A program made the position numbers and the translations under genes. Below, piece after piece: positions 18,212 through 31,165 of a stretch of 64,000 nt of DNA (the stretch's first letter is position 1; every line of letters starts with the position of its first letter). Under the pieces are notes generated by a model. That model was not told the DNA's origin. It saw nothing but the letters and a program-made list of their open reading frames with translations, and ran no database searches. The stretch lies in the NCBI RefSeq assembly GCF_014174495.1, contig NZ_JACJHR010000002.1, positions 227,499 through 291,498 on the forward strand. Reading direction: 5' to 3'. The stretch comes from Amycolatopsis echigonensis (lineage in GTDB: Bacteria; Actinomycetota; Actinomycetes; Mycobacteriales; Pseudonocardiaceae).

Positions 18212-20830
18212 TCACTGCTCCGGCGCCGTGCCGTCTTCTGCTGTGGGCTCCTCTGGCGTAGCCTCGGCCGCTTCCTCCGAAACCGTCTCGGCCGAAACCT
18301 CCGAAGCTTCCACTGCTTCGGAAGCCTCGGGAGCTTCCTCGGCGGAGTCCTCGCCACCATTGGCGACGTCCGACCCCTCGTCCGCGTTGCGTGCGACCGC
18401 GAGAAGAGTGGTTCCGTCACCCAGGTTCATCAGCCGAACGCCCTTGGTCTGCCTGCCCGCCTTGCGCACGTCCCGCGCCGGCGTGCGGATGACCCCGCCG
18501 CTGGACGTGATGGCGAACAGCTCGTCGTCCTCGTCGACGATGAGTGCCCCCACCAGCCTGCCACGTTTGCTGTCGTGCTGAATGGTGAGCACGCCCTTGC
18601 CGCCGCGGCCCTGTACCGGATAGTCCTCGATCGGCGTCCGCTTCGCATACGCGGCGTCCGTGGCGACCAGCAGAAATTTGTCCGGTTTGACCACGCTGAT
18701 GCCGAGCAGCTCGTCACCCTCGTTGAACCGCATGCCCAGCACGCCCGAGGTCGGGCGGCCCATCGGGCGCAGCGCCTCGTCGGTCGCGTGGAAGCGGATC
18801 GACTGGCCGCCCGCGGACACCAGCAGCAGGTCGTCCTCGGCCGCGGCGAGCACCGCGCCGACCAGCTCGTCACCCTCGCGCAGGTTGATCGCGATCAGCC
18901 CGCCCGCCCGGTTGGAGTCGAAGTCGGTGAGCTTCGTCTTCTTCACCAGGCCGCGCTGCGTGGCGAGCACCAGATACGGCGCGACCTCGTAGTTCGGGAT
19001 CTCGATGACCTGGGCGATCTGCTCGTCCGGCTGGAACGCGAGCAGGTTCGCCACGTGCTGGCCGCGCGCGTTGCGGTTGGCCTCGGGCAGGTCGTAGGCC
19101 TTCGCCCGGTACACCCGGCCCTTGTTCGTGAAGAACAGGATCCAGTCGTGCGTGGAGCACACGAAGAAGTGCTGGACGATGTCGTCCTGCTTCAGCGTCG
19201 CGCCCTGCACGCCCTTGCCGCCGCGTTTCTGCGAGCGGTACAGATCAGTTTTCGTCCGCTTGGCGTAGCCCGTGCGGGTGATGGTGACGACGACGTCTTC
19301 CTGGGCGATCAGGTCCTCGACCGACACGTCGCCGTCGAACGGGATGATCTGGGTGCGCCGGTCGTCGCCGTACTTGTCGACGATCTCCATCAGCTCGTCG
19401 CGGATGATCGACCGCTGCCGCTCGGGCTTCTCGAGGATGTCCTTGAGGTCGGCGATCTCGAGCTCGATCTCGGCCAGCGTGTCGATGATCCGCTGCCGTT
19501 CCAGCGCGGCCAGCCGGCGCAGCTGCATGTCCAGGATCGCGGTGGCCTGGATCTCGTCGATGTCGAGCAGCGACATCAGGCCGGGCCGGGCCTCGTCGGC
19601 CGAGGGCGACCGCCGGATCAGGGCGATCACCTCGTCCAGCATGTCGAGCGCCTTGACCAGACCGCGCAGGATGTGGGCCCGTTCCTCGGCCTTGCGCAGC
19701 CGGTACTTGGTGCGCCGCACGATCACGTCGACCTGGTGCTTCACGTAGTGCCGGATGATCTGGTCGAGCCGCAGCGTGCGCGGCACGTCGTCGACCAGCG
19801 CCAGCATGTTCACGCCGAAGTTCTGCTGCAGCTGGGTGTGCTTGTAGAGGTTGTTCAGCACCACCTTCGCCACCGCGTCGCGCTTGAGCGTGACGACGAT
19901 CCGCATGCCGGAACGGCTGTTGGTCTCGTCCGCGATGTCGGCGATCCCGGTGATCTTGCCGTCGCGGACCAGGTGCGCGATGTTCTCCACCAGGTTGTCC
20001 GGGTTGACCTGGTAGGGCAGCTCGGACACGACCAGGATGGTGCGGCCCTTCGCGTCCTCCTCGACCTCGACGACCGCGCGCATCCGGATCGAACCGCGAC
20101 CGGTGCGGTAGGCGTCCTCGATGCCGGACGTGCCGAGGATCATCGCCTTGGTCGGGAAGTCCGGGCCCTTGATCCGCACGAGCAGCGCGGCCAGCAGTTC
20201 GTCGTCGGTCGCGTCCGGGTTCTCCAGCGCCCACACGACGCCCTCGGAGACCTCGCGCAGGTTGTGCGGCGGGATGTTCGTCGCCATCCCGACCGCGATC
20301 CCGGAACCGCCGTTGACCAGCAGGTTCGGGAACCGCGACGGCAGCACGTCGGGCTCCTGGGTGCGCCCGTCGTAGTTGTCGCGGAAATCGACGGTGTCCT
20401 CTTCGATGTCCGCGAGCATCTGCATCGCGAGCGGCGCGAGCCGGGACTCCGTGTACCGCATGGCGGCCGCGGGGTCGTTGCCCGACGAGCCGAAGTTGCC
20501 CTGTCCGTCGATCAGCGGATAGCGCAGCGACCACGGCTGGGCGAGCCGCACGAGCGCGTCGTAGATCGCCGAGTCGCCGTGCGGGTGGTAGTTGCCCATG
20601 ACGTCGCCGACGACGCGGGAGCATTTGTTGTACCCGCGGTCCGGGCGGAACCCGGAGTCGAACATCGAGTACAGGATCCGGCGCGCCACCGGCTTGAGGC
20701 CGTCGCGCACGTCCGGCAGCGCCCGCGACACGATGACGCTCATCGCGTAGTCGATGTAGGAGCGCTGCATCTCCTGCTGGATGTCGACCGGTTCGATCCG
20801 GTCGTGTTCCGGCGGCAAGGTTTCCGTCAT
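18212..20830 (-). CDS. gyrA: DNA gyrase subunit A
   Basis: An 872-residue type IIA topoisomerase subunit which cleaves and rejoins DNA during ATP-driven negative supercoiling. The quinolone-resistance region reads [17 protein letters not shown], with Ser and Asp at the two key positions, so it looks like a drug-sensitive wild type. The catalytic Tyr lies in AAAMRYTE. The GyrA box is QKRGGKG near residue 525-540, at the start of the beta-pinwheel C-terminal domain that wraps DNA. The last about 45 residues are an acidic Glu/Ala-rich tail, as in other actinomycetes. It lies 50 bases downstream of gyrB on the same strand. ATG start. Confidence 0.97.
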   Translation of the reverse strand: MTETLPPEHDRIEPVDIQQEMQRSYIDYAMSVIVSRALPDVRDGLKPVARRILYSMFDSGFRPDRGYNKCSRVVGDVMGNYHPHGDSAIYDALVRLAQPWSLRYPLIDGQGNFGSSGNDPAAAMRYTESRLAPLAMQMLADIEEDTVDFRDNYDGRTQEPDVLPSRFPNLLVNGGSGIAVGMATNIPPHNLREVSEGVVWALENPDATDDELLAALLVRIKGPDFPTKAMILGTSGIEDAYRTGRGSIRMRAVVEVEEDAKGRTILVVSELPYQVNPDNLVENIAHLVRDGKITGIADIADETNSRSGMRIVVTLKRDAVAKVVLNNLYKHTQLQQNFGVNMLALVDDVPRTLRLDQIIRHYVKHQVDVIVRRTKYRLRKAEERAHILRGLVKALDMLDEVIALIRRSPSADEARPGLMSLLDIDEIQATAILDMQLRRLAALERQRIIDTLAEIELEIADLKDILEKPERQRSIIRDELMEIVDKYGDDRRTQIIPFDGDVSVEDLIAQEDVVVTITRTGYAKRTKTDLYRSQKRGGKGVQGATLKQDDIVQHFFVCSTHDWILFFTNKGRVYRAKAYDLPEANRNARGQHVANLLAFQPDEQIAQVIEIPNYEVAPYLVLATQRGLVKKTKLTDFDSNRAGGLIAINLREGDELVGAVLAAAEDDLLLVSAGGQSIRFHATDEALRPMGRPTSGVLGMRFNEGDELLGISVVKPDKFLLVATDAAYAKRTPIEDYPVQGRGGKGVLTIQHDSKRGRLVGALIVDEDDELFAITSSGGVIRTPARDVRKAGRQTKGVRLMNLGDGTTLLAVARNADEGSDVANGGEDSAEEAPEASEAVEASEVSAETVSEEAAEATPEEPTAEDGTAPEQ

Positions 20831-20880
20831 GGGGTCCTTCTTGGTGAGCAGTCCTGGGGAAGCGGGTTAGCAGGGGACGC

Positions 20881-22887
<2,007 letters not shown>

Positions 22888-23045
22888 CTACTACAACAGT
22901 GTACTTGGCCGCACGCGCTCACATGCGGCTAGGACACCCCTCAGCCGGTCGCAGAGGGACGAAATCACCCTCAGTTGAGTCATCTCGTATCTGCACCTGC
23001 GCGGCCCGGTTCTCGGGGAACTCACCCGCCGAAGCGCAACCCCCG

Positions 23046-23798
23046 TCAGCCGTACGTGTCACGCGGCCCGCGGCCGGGCACGTGCCGGGGCCCTTTTCGC
23101 CAGCTCGGAGCGGTCGGACCCTGGATCCGCATCCGCTTGACGACGCCGTTGCCGACGCCCGCGGCGATCTTCGCCAGCAACTTGCCCTGCAGCAACCGCA
23201 GCTGCGTCGCCCACGCGGTGGAACTCGCGCGGACGGTCAGCTCGCCGTCTTTCAGCGCCACCGGCTGGGCGTGTTCGGCGACGTCCTCGCCCACGAGACG
23301 GGCCCACTGCCCGAACACGCGCGCGTTGGTGACGGTGTCCTGCCAGCCGCTGTCGGAGACCAGCCGCGACACGAGCCTGCCGAGCGGCTGCGGGTCGCGC
23401 GGATCCGCGCCCGGACCGGACCAGCGACGGCGCGCCCGGTTCTGCCCGCCGCCCCCGGTGATCCGGCCGCGCCGGAGGTTCGGCGGGGCTCCGCGTTCGC
23501 GGGCTTTCGCCTTCGCCGCTTCGAGAGCGGCGTGCGCGAGGTCGCGGCCGCTTGGTTTGTCCCCAGCGGACGTCTCGTTCGGCCCAGTGGAACTGTCACG
23601 CTCAGTGGCGCCACGCGCGGGATTTCGGGAAGCGTCGTCCGCTTTCGAGGTGTCAAGACCGCCATCCGGCCGGTTCGTCACGCGCGGCGATAACGCGGCT
23701 CCGGGTTTATCCACACTGTCCACAGGTTTGTCCCCAGATCGGTGGGCAACCCGCGTGACCCCGGTCACCCCGCGTGGTCGTTGCGGCTGTTCAGACAC
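23046..23798 (-). CDS. dciA: DciA/DUF721 replicative-helicase operator protein
   Basis: A 250-residue protein of the DUF721 family; DciA is thought to help load or regulate the replicative helicase DnaB in bacteria lacking DnaC or DnaI. The C-terminal about 110 residues form the KH-like DUF721 domain ([55 protein letters not shown]). The N-terminal half is a long hydrophilic linker rich in Arg, Asp and Pro with repeats of DKP. The GTG start at 23798 overlaps the recF stop by 8 bases (GTGTCTGA), implying translational coupling. Unusually, the linker DNA contains several DnaA-box-like sequences, listed separately. Confidence 0.88.
   Translation of the reverse strand: MSEQPQRPRGVTGVTRVAHRSGDKPVDSVDKPGAALSPRVTNRPDGGLDTSKADDASRNPARGATERDSSTGPNETSAGDKPSGRDLAHAALEAAKAKARERGAPPNLRRGRITGGGGQNRARRRWSGPGADPRDPQPLGRLVSRLVSDSGWQDTVTNARVFGQWARLVGEDVAEHAQPVALKDGELTVRASSTAWATQLRLLQGKLLAKIAAGVGNGVVKRMRIQGPTAPSWRKGPRHVPGRGPRDTYG
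23557..23736. promoter_or_regulatory. DnaA-box-like cluster inside dciA
   Basis: Within dciA: TTGTCCCCA at 23557-23565, TTATCCACA (exact consensus) at 23707-23715, CTGTCCACA at 23716-23724 directly abutting it, and TTGTCCCCA at 23728-23736. On the coding strand they specify DKP-type repeats of the linker. All four match the kind of boxes found in oriC of this window with at most one mismatch. Confidence 0.55.
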
Positions 23799-24945
23799 GG
23801 TTCACCTCCCCGTCGGCCACCGTGAACCTCGCACCGGCGAGCTCCTCGGGCACGTCCTCGGCCACCGCCGCGGTGATGAGCACCTGCTCGGCGCCCGCGG
23901 CGACCTCGGCCAGCCGGGCCCGGCGCTTGCGGTCGAGTTCGGCGAATACATCGTCCAGCAACAAGACCGGTTCGCCCGCTTCGGCACGCAGAAGCTCGTA
24001 ACTTCCGAGCCGCAACGCGAGCGCGAACGACCACGATTCGCCGTGGCTCGCGTATCCCTTCGCCGGCGCTTCGCCGAGGATCAGCTCCAACTCGTCCCGG
24101 TGCGGGCCGACGAGACTGATGCCTCGCTCCAGTTCCTGCCGCCGAGTGTCGGCCAACGCCTTCAGCAACAGCTCCCGCAGTACGTTTGCCTCGGCACGCT
24201 CTCCGCCAGGCACTCCGTACGAGGGCGGAAGCGCTTCGCCGAGCGAAGACTTGTACGCGATCTTCGCCGGACGAGAGTCGGGCGCGACTCCCATATAGGC
24301 GTCAGCCGTGTACGGCGCGAGGTCCGCGATCAGGTTCAACCGTGCTGCCAGCAACTGTGCGCCAGCCACTGACAGATGGTCGTCCCACACGTCGAGCGTC
24401 GACAGTGCGTACGGGTCTTCCCGGCCAGTACGGCGTTTGCCCGCTGTCTTGAGAAGCGCGTTGCGCTGCTTAAGCACCTTCTCGTAGTCCGCGCGCACGC
24501 CTGCGTACCGAGGCGCGCGAAGCACGAGCAGTTCGTCCATGAACCGACGGCGTTCGCTCGGGTCGCCGCGCACGAGCGCGAGGTCCTCCGGAGAGAACAG
24601 CACCGTACGCAGAATGCCGAGCACGTCACGCGGCTTGCCGACCGCGCCGCGGTTCACGCGGGCACGGTTGGCGCGGCCGGGCGTGATCTCGAGTTCGACC
24701 GTCAGCTCGCGATCCTCGTTGACGACCGCGACCCGGATGAGCGCGCGCTCACAGCCGTGGCGGACGAGCGGGGCGTCCGTGGCGACCCGGTGCGAACCGA
24801 GGGTCGCCACGTAGCCGATCGCTTCGAGCAGGTTCGTCTTCCCCCGGCCGTTCTGGCCGACGAGCACGACCGGCCCCGGTTCGAGCGCGAGGTCGGCCAG
24901 CGGCCAGGACCGGAAGTCGGTGACCTGGAGATGTCGCAGATACAC
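23791..24945 (-). CDS. recF: DNA replication and repair protein RecF
   Basis: A 384-residue SMC-like ATPase which helps load RecA at gapped DNA. Walker A is GQNGRGKTN (about 30-38); Walker B and signature regions near the C-terminus include [12 protein letters not shown] and [37 protein letters not shown] is the conserved RecF block. GTG start at 24945, 19 bases after the gnd stop; 8-base overlap with dciA downstream. Length is typical for actinobacteria. Cytoplasmic. Confidence 0.95.
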   Translation of the reverse strand: MYLRHLQVTDFRSWPLADLALEPGPVVLVGQNGRGKTNLLEAIGYVATLGSHRVATDAPLVRHGCERALIRVAVVNEDRELTVELEITPGRANRARVNRGAVGKPRDVLGILRTVLFSPEDLALVRGDPSERRRFMDELLVLRAPRYAGVRADYEKVLKQRNALLKTAGKRRTGREDPYALSTLDVWDDHLSVAGAQLLAARLNLIADLAPYTADAYMGVAPDSRPAKIAYKSSLGEALPPSYGVPGGERAEANVLRELLLKALADTRRQELERGISLVGPHRDELELILGEAPAKGYASHGESWSFALALRLGSYELLRAEAGEPVLLLDDVFAELDRKRRARLAEVAAGAEQVLITAAVAEDVPEELAGARFTVADGEVNRV

Positions 24946-24964
24946 GGGCGGGGAACCGCGGGAG

Positions 24965-25855
24965 CTAGCTCCCGGCCTTCTTCACAGCGTGGCCGCCGAA
25001 CTGGTTGCGCAGCGCGGCGACGGCGCGCATCGCGGCGGAGTCCTTCTGCCGCGAGGAGAACCGGGCGAACAGCGCGGCCGACAGCACCGGGGCGGGCACC
25101 GCGTTGTTGACAGCTTCCTCCAGCGTCCAGCGGCCTTCGCCGGAGTCCTCGACGTAGCCCTCGAGGTCGTCCAGCTCCGGGTCCTCGTCCAGCGCGCGCA
25201 CCAGCAGGTCGAGCAGCCAGGAACGGACCACGGTGCCGCGCTGCCAGCCCTTGATCACGGCGGGCACGTCGTCGACGGTCTTCGCGGCTTCGAGCAGCTC
25301 GAAGCCCTCGGCGTAGGCCTGCATGATGCCGTACTCGATGCCGTTGTGGATCATCTTCGCGTAGTGCCCGGCGCCGACCGAGCCAGCGTGCGAGAAGCCT
25401 TCCTCGCGCGGGCCCTCCGGACGCAGCGCGTCGAAGATCGGCATCGCGCGCTGGACGTCGGACGCCGCGCCGCCGACCATCAGGCCGTAGCCGTTGTCCT
25501 TGCCCCACACGCCGCCGGAGACGCCGCAGTCGAGGTATCCGACGCCGTGCGAAGCGAGCAGCTCGGCGTTCAGCTTGTCGTCGGTGAACTTCGAGTTCCC
25601 GCCGTCGATCACCAGATCGCCCTCGGACAGCAGCTGCCCGAGCTCGGTCACGGTCTGCCTGGTCGGCTCCCCGGCCGGGACCATGATCCACACGATCCTC
25701 GGGCCGGACAGCTTCGAAACCATGTCTTCGAGCGAGGTCGAGTCGCTGACGTCCGGGTTGCGGTCGTAGCCGACCACCTCGTGCCCGGCGGCACGCAGCC
25801 GCTCGCGCATGTTGAAGCCCATCTTGCCCAGGCCGACGAGACCCAGCTGAACCAT
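24965..25855 (-). CDS. gnd: 6-phosphogluconate dehydrogenase, decarboxylating (short form)
   Basis: A 296-residue dehydrogenase which converts 6-phosphogluconate to ribulose 5-phosphate, CO2 and NAD(P)H in the pentose phosphate pathway. The Rossmann motif is GLVGLGKMG, followed by [13 protein letters not shown], the substrate-binding [18 protein letters not shown] and the catalytic [15 protein letters not shown]. The length is that of the short, usually NAD-preferring type (GndA-like), about 170 residues less than the E. coli enzyme. A C-terminal extension ends HAVKKAGS. It sits between dnaN and recF as in Streptomyces and Pseudonocardiaceae, whereas mycobacteria lack it there. ATG start. Confidence 0.95.
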   Translation of the reverse strand: MVQLGLVGLGKMGFNMRERLRAAGHEVVGYDRNPDVSDSTSLEDMVSKLSGPRIVWIMVPAGEPTRQTVTELGQLLSEGDLVIDGGNSKFTDDKLNAELLASHGVGYLDCGVSGGVWGKDNGYGLMVGGAASDVQRAMPIFDALRPEGPREEGFSHAGSVGAGHYAKMIHNGIEYGIMQAYAEGFELLEAAKTVDDVPAVIKGWQRGTVVRSWLLDLLVRALDEDPELDDLEGYVEDSGEGRWTLEEAVNNAVPAPVLSAALFARFSSRQKDSAAMRAVAALRNQFGGHAVKKAGS

Positions 25856-25904
25856 GAGATCCCCTTTGGATTGGATCGGTTTTCCTCGGTTGGACGCGCG
25901 GTGC

Positions 25905-27038
25905 TCAGCCCGGCAGCCGCACCGGCATGAGCAGGTAGAGATATCCGGGGACGACGTTGCCCTCGGCGTCGGCGGGCTTGATCAGCGCCGGACGGTTGGG
26001 CGTGGTGAACGTCAGCTCGGCCCGGTCGCTGTGCAGCGCGCCGAGCCCGTCGACGAGGTAGCCGGGGTTGAACGCGATGGTGACCGGCTCGCCCTCGTAG
26101 TCGACCTGCAGTTCCTCTTCGGCGCTGCCCTCGTCGTCGCCGCCCGCGGACAGCCGCAGGGAGCCGTCGCTGAACTCGAGCCGCACCTGGGTGCCGCGCT
26201 CGGCGACCAGCGACACGCGCTTGATCGACTCGGTGAGCGCGCTGACGTCGATGACCGCACGCGACGTGTGGTTGGCGGGCAGCAGCTGGCGGTACGGCGG
26301 GAACTCGGCGTCGAGCAGCCGGGTGGTCGTGTAGCGACCGGCCCCGGACAGGCCGAGCAGCCCGTCGCCGGAAGCGAGCGCGAGCTGCACGGTCGTGCCC
26401 GCGCCGCCGAGCGTCTTGGCGGCCTCGGCGAGCGTGCGCGCCGGGACGAGCACCGCGGCGTCGGACATGCCCTCGGCCGGCTTCCAGGTGAACTCGCGCA
26501 TGGCGAGCCGGAACCGGTCGGTGGCGACGAGGGTGAGCGTGTCGCCGGAGATCTCCAGCCGCATGCCGGTGAGCATGGGGAGCGTGTCGTCCTTGCCGGC
26601 CGCCGTGGCGACCTGGGTGACCGCCTGGCCGAAGACGTCCCCGGTGAGCTCGCCCGCGTGCGCGGGCTGGGACGGCAGCTGCGGGTAGTCCTCGACCGGC
26701 ATGGTCGGGAGGCTGAACCGGGCGCTGCCGCACGTGATGGTGGCGCGGGCGCCGTCGACGGAGATCTCCACCGGCTGCGCGGGGAGCGCCTTGGTGATGT
26801 CGGCGAGGAGACGGCCGGAGACGAGCAGCCGCCCGCCGTCGGCGATGGTCGCGGGCACGCCGACCGTGGCCGAGACCTCGTAGTCGAAGCCGGAGACCGT
26901 GAGCGCGTCGGACTCCCCGTCCGCGCCCGCGTCGAGGAGAACACCGCCCAGCACCGGCACCGGAGGCCGGGAGGGGAGGCTTCTGGCCACCCACGCGACG
27001 GCGTCGGCGAGCCCGTCGCGCTCGACGCGGATCTTCAT
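25905..27038 (-). CDS. dnaN: DNA polymerase III sliding clamp (beta subunit)
   Basis: A 377-residue clamp built of three similar domains; it encircles DNA and tethers polymerase III. Visible conserved blocks are [19 protein letters not shown] at the start, [27 protein letters not shown] in the middle (given as a description of the TDRFRLA motif), and the C-terminal [12 protein letters not shown] that lines the client-binding pocket (the MPVR/L end is diagnostic). ATG 27038 chosen because it starts exactly at the conserved MKIRVERD. It is the first gene after oriC on the minus strand, divergent from nothing; the gnd gene follows after 50 bases. Confidence 0.96.
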   Translation of the reverse strand: MKIRVERDGLADAVAWVARSLPSRPPVPVLGGVLLDAGADGESDALTVSGFDYEVSATVGVPATIADGGRLLVSGRLLADITKALPAQPVEISVDGARATITCGSARFSLPTMPVEDYPQLPSQPAHAGELTGDVFGQAVTQVATAAGKDDTLPMLTGMRLEISGDTLTLVATDRFRLAMREFTWKPAEGMSDAAVLVPARTLAEAAKTLGGAGTTVQLALASGDGLLGLSGAGRYTTTRLLDAEFPPYRQLLPANHTSRAVIDVSALTESIKRVSLVAERGTQVRLEFSDGSLRLSAGGDDEGSAEEELQVDYEGEPVTIAFNPGYLVDGLGALHSDRAELTFTTPNRPALIKPADAEGNVVPGYLYLLMPVRLPG

Positions 27039-27175
27039 GCGCGCTTCCTTTCGACAGCCGAGCCCCTCGGCTCGTGAAGGGGTCGCCGGGCACCAGTCGT
27101 GAGCACCCCGCGCGACCGGGTCCCCGCCGGTCCGGTCCGCCCCGCGCGGGAACGGACCAGCTGCAGACATCCACG

Positions 27176-27864
27176 TTAGGCCGTCGCCGGGGGTGCCGTC
27201 ACCTCGGCCTCCCCTTCACTTTGTCGACAAGACGACACGAATCTCGGCTTGTCCTCAGTTTCGTCCTCCGCCTGTTTTTGTTCTGTTCTTTCTTAGAAGA
27301 GATGAAAAACCAGTAGCAGTAATAGGGGCTGTGGATTGTGTGGACAGCGGTCGTTCGCGCTGGTCGTGGCGCGCGGCGGCCTGTGGGCAGCCCTGGTGGC
27401 GGATCGGTGGATGGTTCGGGCGATCCGTGGATGGTTTCGCGCCACCCACGATTCATCCACAGTTGGCCTTGGTTGTCCCCAGGCTTGTCCCCAGGTTGGG
27501 GCCGAGTTGTACCCAGGCTCTGGGGGCAGCCGAAGCGGCCGGGATCGCCCTGGTGAGTGACGACCCACAGGTGTGGATGACCTGTGGGCAACCTGGGGAA
27601 TCCGCGTGGACAAGCCTGGGGACAACCTGTGGATTCGGTGTGAGCGGGATGTGGATCAAATCCGGATCGTCGCAGCTCCGAGATCCGTTGGCACTGTGGG
27701 CAAAGTGCCCACACCCTGGGGAAAACCCCTTGTGTATCAATAAGTTTCGGAATTTCTGCGTACACAGGCTGTGGATGTCTGTGGATACGTACGCGTGCTT
27801 CGCTCCCACGCCGCTCCGTACGCACGCTTCAGCTGCGTACGGGCGAGAAGCCAGTCGGGGCAAC
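27176..27864. other. Chromosomal replication origin oriC (dnaA-dnaN intergenic region)
   Basis: A gene-free stretch of about 700 bases packed with DnaA-box-like 9-mers. On the plus strand: TTGTCGACA 27221, TTGTCCTCA 27249, TCATCCACA 27453, TTGTCCCCA 27473 and 27485 (a tandem 12-bp direct repeat), TTGTACCCA 27507. On the minus strand: boxes reading TGTGGACAG 27338, TGTGGATGA 27572, TGTGGGCAA 27583 and 27695, CGTGGACAA 27605, TGGGGACAA 27617, TGTGGATTC 27628, TGTGGATCA 27650, TGTGGATGT 27770 and TGTGGATAC 27780. Both orientations are mixed as in other actinomycete origins. An A/T-rich block at 27271-27330 is the probable unwinding element. GTACG-containing short repeats lie at 27787-27843. Confidence 0.95.
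27271..27330. other. A/T-rich candidate DNA-unwinding element of oriC
   Basis: About 60 bases with much lower GC than the surroundings, including TTTTTG, TTCTTTCTTAG and GATGAAAAAC. It is the only strongly A/T-rich stretch in the region, located on the dnaN side of the DnaA-box array. Confidence 0.65.
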
Positions 27865-27899
27865 AAAAAGGGCACCACGGGGAGTCCGTGGTGCCCTTT
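27865..27899 (-). terminator. dnaA transcription terminator
   Basis: A perfect 14-bp stem (27867-27880 with 27886-27899) and a 5-nt loop followed, on the minus strand, by a run of T. It is 50 bases past the dnaA stop and shields oriC from dnaA transcription. Confidence 0.9.
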
Positions 27900-27949
27900 C
27901 GTGTCGAAGCAGGACTGTCTACAAGCGAGTGTCCAGAAGCAGCGGTCGG

Positions 27950-29629
27950 CTATTGCCGCGCGCGCTGCTTTATCCGGGACGTCAGCTCTTGCACCTGGTC
28001 GTAAATCCGCCGGCGCTCGGCCATCTCCTTGCGGATCTTCTTGTCCGCGTGCATGACGGTCGTGTGGTCGCGGCCGCCGAACGTCTGGCCGATCTTCGGC
28101 AGCGACATCTCGGTCAGCTCGCGGCAGAGGTACATCGCGATCTGGCGGGCCGTGGCGAGCGCCTTCGTCTTGCCCGGGCCGCACAGCTCGTCGAGCGTCA
28201 CGTCGAAGAACTCGGCGGTGACGCCCATGATGGTCGGCGCGGTGATCTCCGGCGTGTGCGAATCCGGGATCAGGTCGCGCAGCACGATCTCGGCGAGCCC
28301 GACTTCCACCGGCTGCTGGTTCAGCGACGCGAACGCGGTGACGCGGATCAGCGCGCCCTCCAGTTCGCGGATGTTCGCCTCGACCCGCGACGCGATGAAC
28401 TCCAGCACCTCGCCGGGCACCGCGAGCCGGTCCTGGGCCGCCTTCTTCCGGAGGATCGCGATCCGGGTCTCCAGCTCAGGCGGCTGGATGTCGGTGATCA
28501 GGCCCCATTCGAACCGCGTCCGCAGCCGGTCCTCCAGCGTCTCCAGCCGCTTGGGCGGCCGGTCGGAGCTGACCACGATCTGCTTGTTCGCGTTGTGCAG
28601 CGTGTTGAAGGTGTGGAAGAACTCCTCCTGGGTGCCTTCCTTGCCCTCCAGGAACTGGATGTCGTCCACGAGCAGGATGTCGATGTCGCGGTAGCGCCGC
28701 TGGAAGGCGACCTTGCGGTCGTCGCGCAGCGAGTTGATGAAGTCGTTCGTGAACTCTTCGGTCGAGACGTAGCGCACCCGCATGCCGGGGAACAGCCGTT
28801 GCGCGTAGTGCCCGACGGCGTGCAGCAGGTGCGTCTTGCCGAGCCCGGACTCGCCCCAGATGAACAAGGGGTTGTACGCACGGGCAGGCGCCTCGGCCAC
28901 GGCGACCGCGGCGGCGTGCGCGAAGCGGTTGGACGCGCCGATCACGAACGTGTCGAAGTTGTACTTCTCGTTCAGCTTCGTCTTCGACGTCTGCGGCTGC
29001 GCGGGCGCGGTGTAGGGCTGTCCCGCGATCGGCTGCCCGGCGAACCGGGGCCAGATCTCGTTGGCGGTCGCCAAAGCTTCGCCCTCTTCGTCGACTTCCT
29101 CGTCCGGGTCCTCGACATCGTCCAGACCCGGGGGCGCCGGCTGCTGCGGAGGCGGTGGCGGCGGTTCGACGCGGGCCGGCGGAAGACCGGCCGCCTCGAC
29201 CTGCGGACGGCGCGGCGGCGGCATCGGCTTCGGGCGCTCCGCGCGCACGTGGTCGGCCTGGCCGTTCTCCGTGTGCGGGCTCGCCGGCGGCACCGGCTCG
29301 GGCCGCGGGACATCGTTTTCCACCCGGGCGGGTGACGCCGCATAGCGGGGGGCCGGCGCGACCGGTTCGGCGCTGTCGACCTTCACCGCGAGCGACACCG
29401 GACGGCCGAGCCGCCGCGACAGCGCTTCGGTGATCGAGGTGCGCAGCGCGCGTTCGATGGCTTCTTTCGCGAAATCGCTCGGCGCGGCGAGCAGCGCGGT
29501 GCCGTCGAGGAGACCGATCGGGCGGGTCACCCGCATCCAGGCCCGCTGCTGCGGGGAGAGGGTGCCGTCGGACAGCTCCCGCACCACCTGCTCCCAGATG
29601 ACGCCCAGATTGTGCTGGTGCTCCGACAC
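27950..29629 (-). CDS. dnaA: Chromosomal replication initiator DnaA
   Basis: A 559-residue AAA+ initiator which binds DnaA boxes in oriC and melts the origin. Domain I spans residues 1-85 ([14 protein letters not shown]); domain II is an unusually long Pro/Glu-rich linker of about 130 residues, normal for high-GC actinomycetes; domain III has Walker [10 protein letters not shown] (near 258), Walker B LLVDDIQF and the sensor region ELEGALIRV; domain IV ends with the DnaA signature [17 protein letters not shown] took the GTG at 29629 ([10 protein letters not shown]) because it begins at the conserved domain I; an earlier in-frame start would add low-quality sequence. DnaA boxes at 29743-29763 suggest autoregulation. 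Confidence 0.96.
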   Translation of the reverse strand: MSEHQHNLGVIWEQVVRELSDGTLSPQQRAWMRVTRPIGLLDGTALLAAPSDFAKEAIERALRTSITEALSRRLGRPVSLAVKVDSAEPVAPAPRYAASPARVENDVPRPEPVPPASPHTENGQADHVRAERPKPMPPPRRPQVEAAGLPPARVEPPPPPPQQPAPPGLDDVEDPDEEVDEEGEALATANEIWPRFAGQPIAGQPYTAPAQPQTSKTKLNEKYNFDTFVIGASNRFAHAAAVAVAEAPARAYNPLFIWGESGLGKTHLLHAVGHYAQRLFPGMRVRYVSTEEFTNDFINSLRDDRKVAFQRRYRDIDILLVDDIQFLEGKEGTQEEFFHTFNTLHNANKQIVVSSDRPPKRLETLEDRLRTRFEWGLITDIQPPELETRIAILRKKAAQDRLAVPGEVLEFIASRVEANIRELEGALIRVTAFASLNQQPVEVGLAEIVLRDLIPDSHTPEITAPTIMGVTAEFFDVTLDELCGPGKTKALATARQIAMYLCRELTEMSLPKIGQTFGGRDHTTVMHADKKIRKEMAERRRIYDQVQELTSRIKQRARQ

Positions 29630-29742
29630 CGGTCTGACTCCCCTCCCCTCGTCGGCGCGCACGCCTCGGTCCCACCCCCGAGAACGTCCTGGAAGCTCGC
29701 CTCGAGCACGCGGTCCGGACTCACCCGCGCGACGGCACAGCG

Positions 29743-29763
29743 ATATCCACAAAGTTGTCCACA
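29743..29763. promoter_or_regulatory. Two DnaA boxes upstream of dnaA
   Basis: ATATCCACA at 29743-29751 (one mismatch) and TTGTCCACA at 29755-29763 (exact actinobacterial consensus), separated by three bases and about 115 bases upstream of the dnaA start. Typical position for DnaA autorepression. Confidence 0.75.
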
Positions 29764-30230
29764 GCTGTGCACTAATGTACGGCCGTCCGCAGCCACGCCC
29801 CCTGCGGGCTCGGCGTACTCCCCGGGCGCCTCCACACCCCCCGGCGCCGGCGAGGCCGCGTCAGTGCTGCCCGGAGGCCGAGAGAGGCACGCTAACAAGC
29901 CCTGCTCGTTGCCACAAGACGTGGTGCTGCGCAAGCATTTCACGGTGTACGGCGTGTTGCCATTCGGTGCCGCGCCGTGCCGGAAGGCAGTCTCCCGGGT
30001 CGGTTGCCGAGGGTGGCGGAGGGGCGCCTGCGGCTTGCCCGACCGGGGTGCGTACCCTCGTAAGGTCTCCCGTATGCGACGGGTGCGTTTCGCGTGCCTA
30101 CGTATGTCGTCGCTCGTCGTGACGAGGCCACCCGGTGGTAGGAGACAGCACGAACTTCCGTGCGACCCGCACGACACGCCGGGCGCCGGGGAATCCGCCG
30201 TCGCCCGACGGCCGAGACACAGGAGAAGCA
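29764..30230. other. Divergent dnaA/rpmH promoter interval
   Basis: About 470 bases without protein-like frames. It must contain the rpmH-rnpA promoter and part of the dnaA promoter. An AGGAGA ribosome binding site precedes rpmH at about 30,221. I could not place a -35/-10 pair with confidence. Confidence 0.6.
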
Positions 30231-30374
30231 GTGAGCAAGGGCAAGCGCACCTTCCAGCCGAACAACCGTCGCCGCGCGAAGACCCACGGTTTCCGCCTGC
30301 GCATGCGGACCCGTGCGGGCCGGGCGATCCTCGCGGCGCGCCGTCGCAAGGGCCGCGCCGAGCTGTCCGCCTGA
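30231..30374 (+). CDS. rpmH: 50S ribosomal protein L34
   Basis: A 47-residue, very basic ribosomal protein with the L34 signature [20 protein letters not shown] and end [14 protein letters not shown] start preceded by AGGAGA. First gene of the rpmH-rnpA-yidD-yidC-jag operon and divergent from dnaA across the promoter interval, as in nearly all bacteria. Confidence 0.96.
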   Translation: MSKGKRTFQPNNRRRAKTHGFRLRMRTRAGRAILAARRRKGRAELSA

Positions 30375-30396
30375 TCCGGCTCCGCGCAACCGCGTC

Positions 30397-30828
30397 GTGC
30401 TGCCCGCTGGCGCACGTCTGCGGCGGAGCGAGGACTTCCGGGTCGTCCTCCGCCGGGGGTCCCGAGCCGGCAGGCGCCGCCTCATCGTCCATGCGTTGAC
30501 CACGGACCCGTCCGTGGCCGCCTCGTTCGCGGCCAGGGCGGGTTTTGTGGTGAGCAAGGCCGTCGGCAACTCGGTGGTGCGCCACCGGGTGACCCGGCGG
30601 TTGCGGCACCTGGTTTTCGCACGTCTCGGAACACTGCCCGCGGGCAGCTCGTTGGTGGTACGGGCATTGCCTCCGGCAGCGTCCGCGTCGAGTGCTGAGC
30701 TCGGCGCGGATCTCGACGCCGCACTGCGCCGGCTCGGCCTCCTGCCGTCCGGCCGCCCGGCCGGGGCCGATGCTCCCCGGCAGCCGCGTCAGCAGGGCGC
30801 GGCACCCGACCACGGATCAGCGGTGTAA
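30397..30828 (+). CDS. rnpA: Ribonuclease P protein component
   Basis: A 143-residue basic protein, the protein cofactor of RNase P which trims tRNA 5' ends. Conserved elements are [20 protein letters not shown] at the N-terminus and the RNR-type motif region [19 protein letters not shown]. The GTG at 30397 begins exactly at the usual L-P-A-x-x-R-L-R start, 22 bases after rpmH. The C-terminus has a 25-residue Pro/Ala/Arg-rich extension. Confidence 0.93.
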   Translation: MLPAGARLRRSEDFRVVLRRGSRAGRRRLIVHALTTDPSVAASFAARAGFVVSKAVGNSVVRHRVTRRLRHLVFARLGTLPAGSSLVVRALPPAASASSAELGADLDAALRRLGLLPSGRPAGADAPRQPRQQGAAPDHGSAV

Positions 30829-30834
30829 ACGGCC

Positions 30835-31161
30835 ATGGACGCCACCTCCGAACACAGCGCCACCGAAGTACCCGAGGGTGAGTCGCCGCCCCGGCCGGGT
30901 CCGGTCGCGTGGGTGCTGCTCCTTCCCGTGCGGTTCTACCGCAAGGCGATATCGCCCTTTCTTCCTCCGGCCTGCCGGTTCTACCCGAGCTGCAGCGCGT
31001 ACGCAGTCGAAGCCCTGACCCGCCACGGCGCGGCCAAGGGCTCCTACCTCGCGCTGCGCCGGCTGCTTCGCTGCGGTCCCTGGACCCCGCCCGGCCGCGA
31101 CCCGGTGCCCGAGAAGTTCTCGTGGCGGCACCGCACGCCTGAAACACCGATCGAGGAGTAG
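30835..31161 (+). CDS. yidD: Membrane protein insertion efficiency factor YidD
   Basis: A 108-residue protein of the YidD/haemolysin-like family which assists YidC-dependent insertion of membrane proteins. The hallmark is CRFYPSCSAYAVEALTRHG, with RFYRKAISPFLPP just before it; the three cysteines (CRFYPSC and RCGPW) are conserved. An amphipathic N-terminal helix (VAWVLLLPVRFYRK) can bind the membrane. ATG 6 bases after the rnpA stop; yidC starts 4 bases after its stop. Confidence 0.94.
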   Translation: MDATSEHSATEVPEGESPPRPGPVAWVLLLPVRFYRKAISPFLPPACRFYPSCSAYAVEALTRHGAAKGSYLALRRLLRCGPWTPPGRDPVPEKFSWRHRTPETPIEE

Positions 31162-31165
31162 CTCA

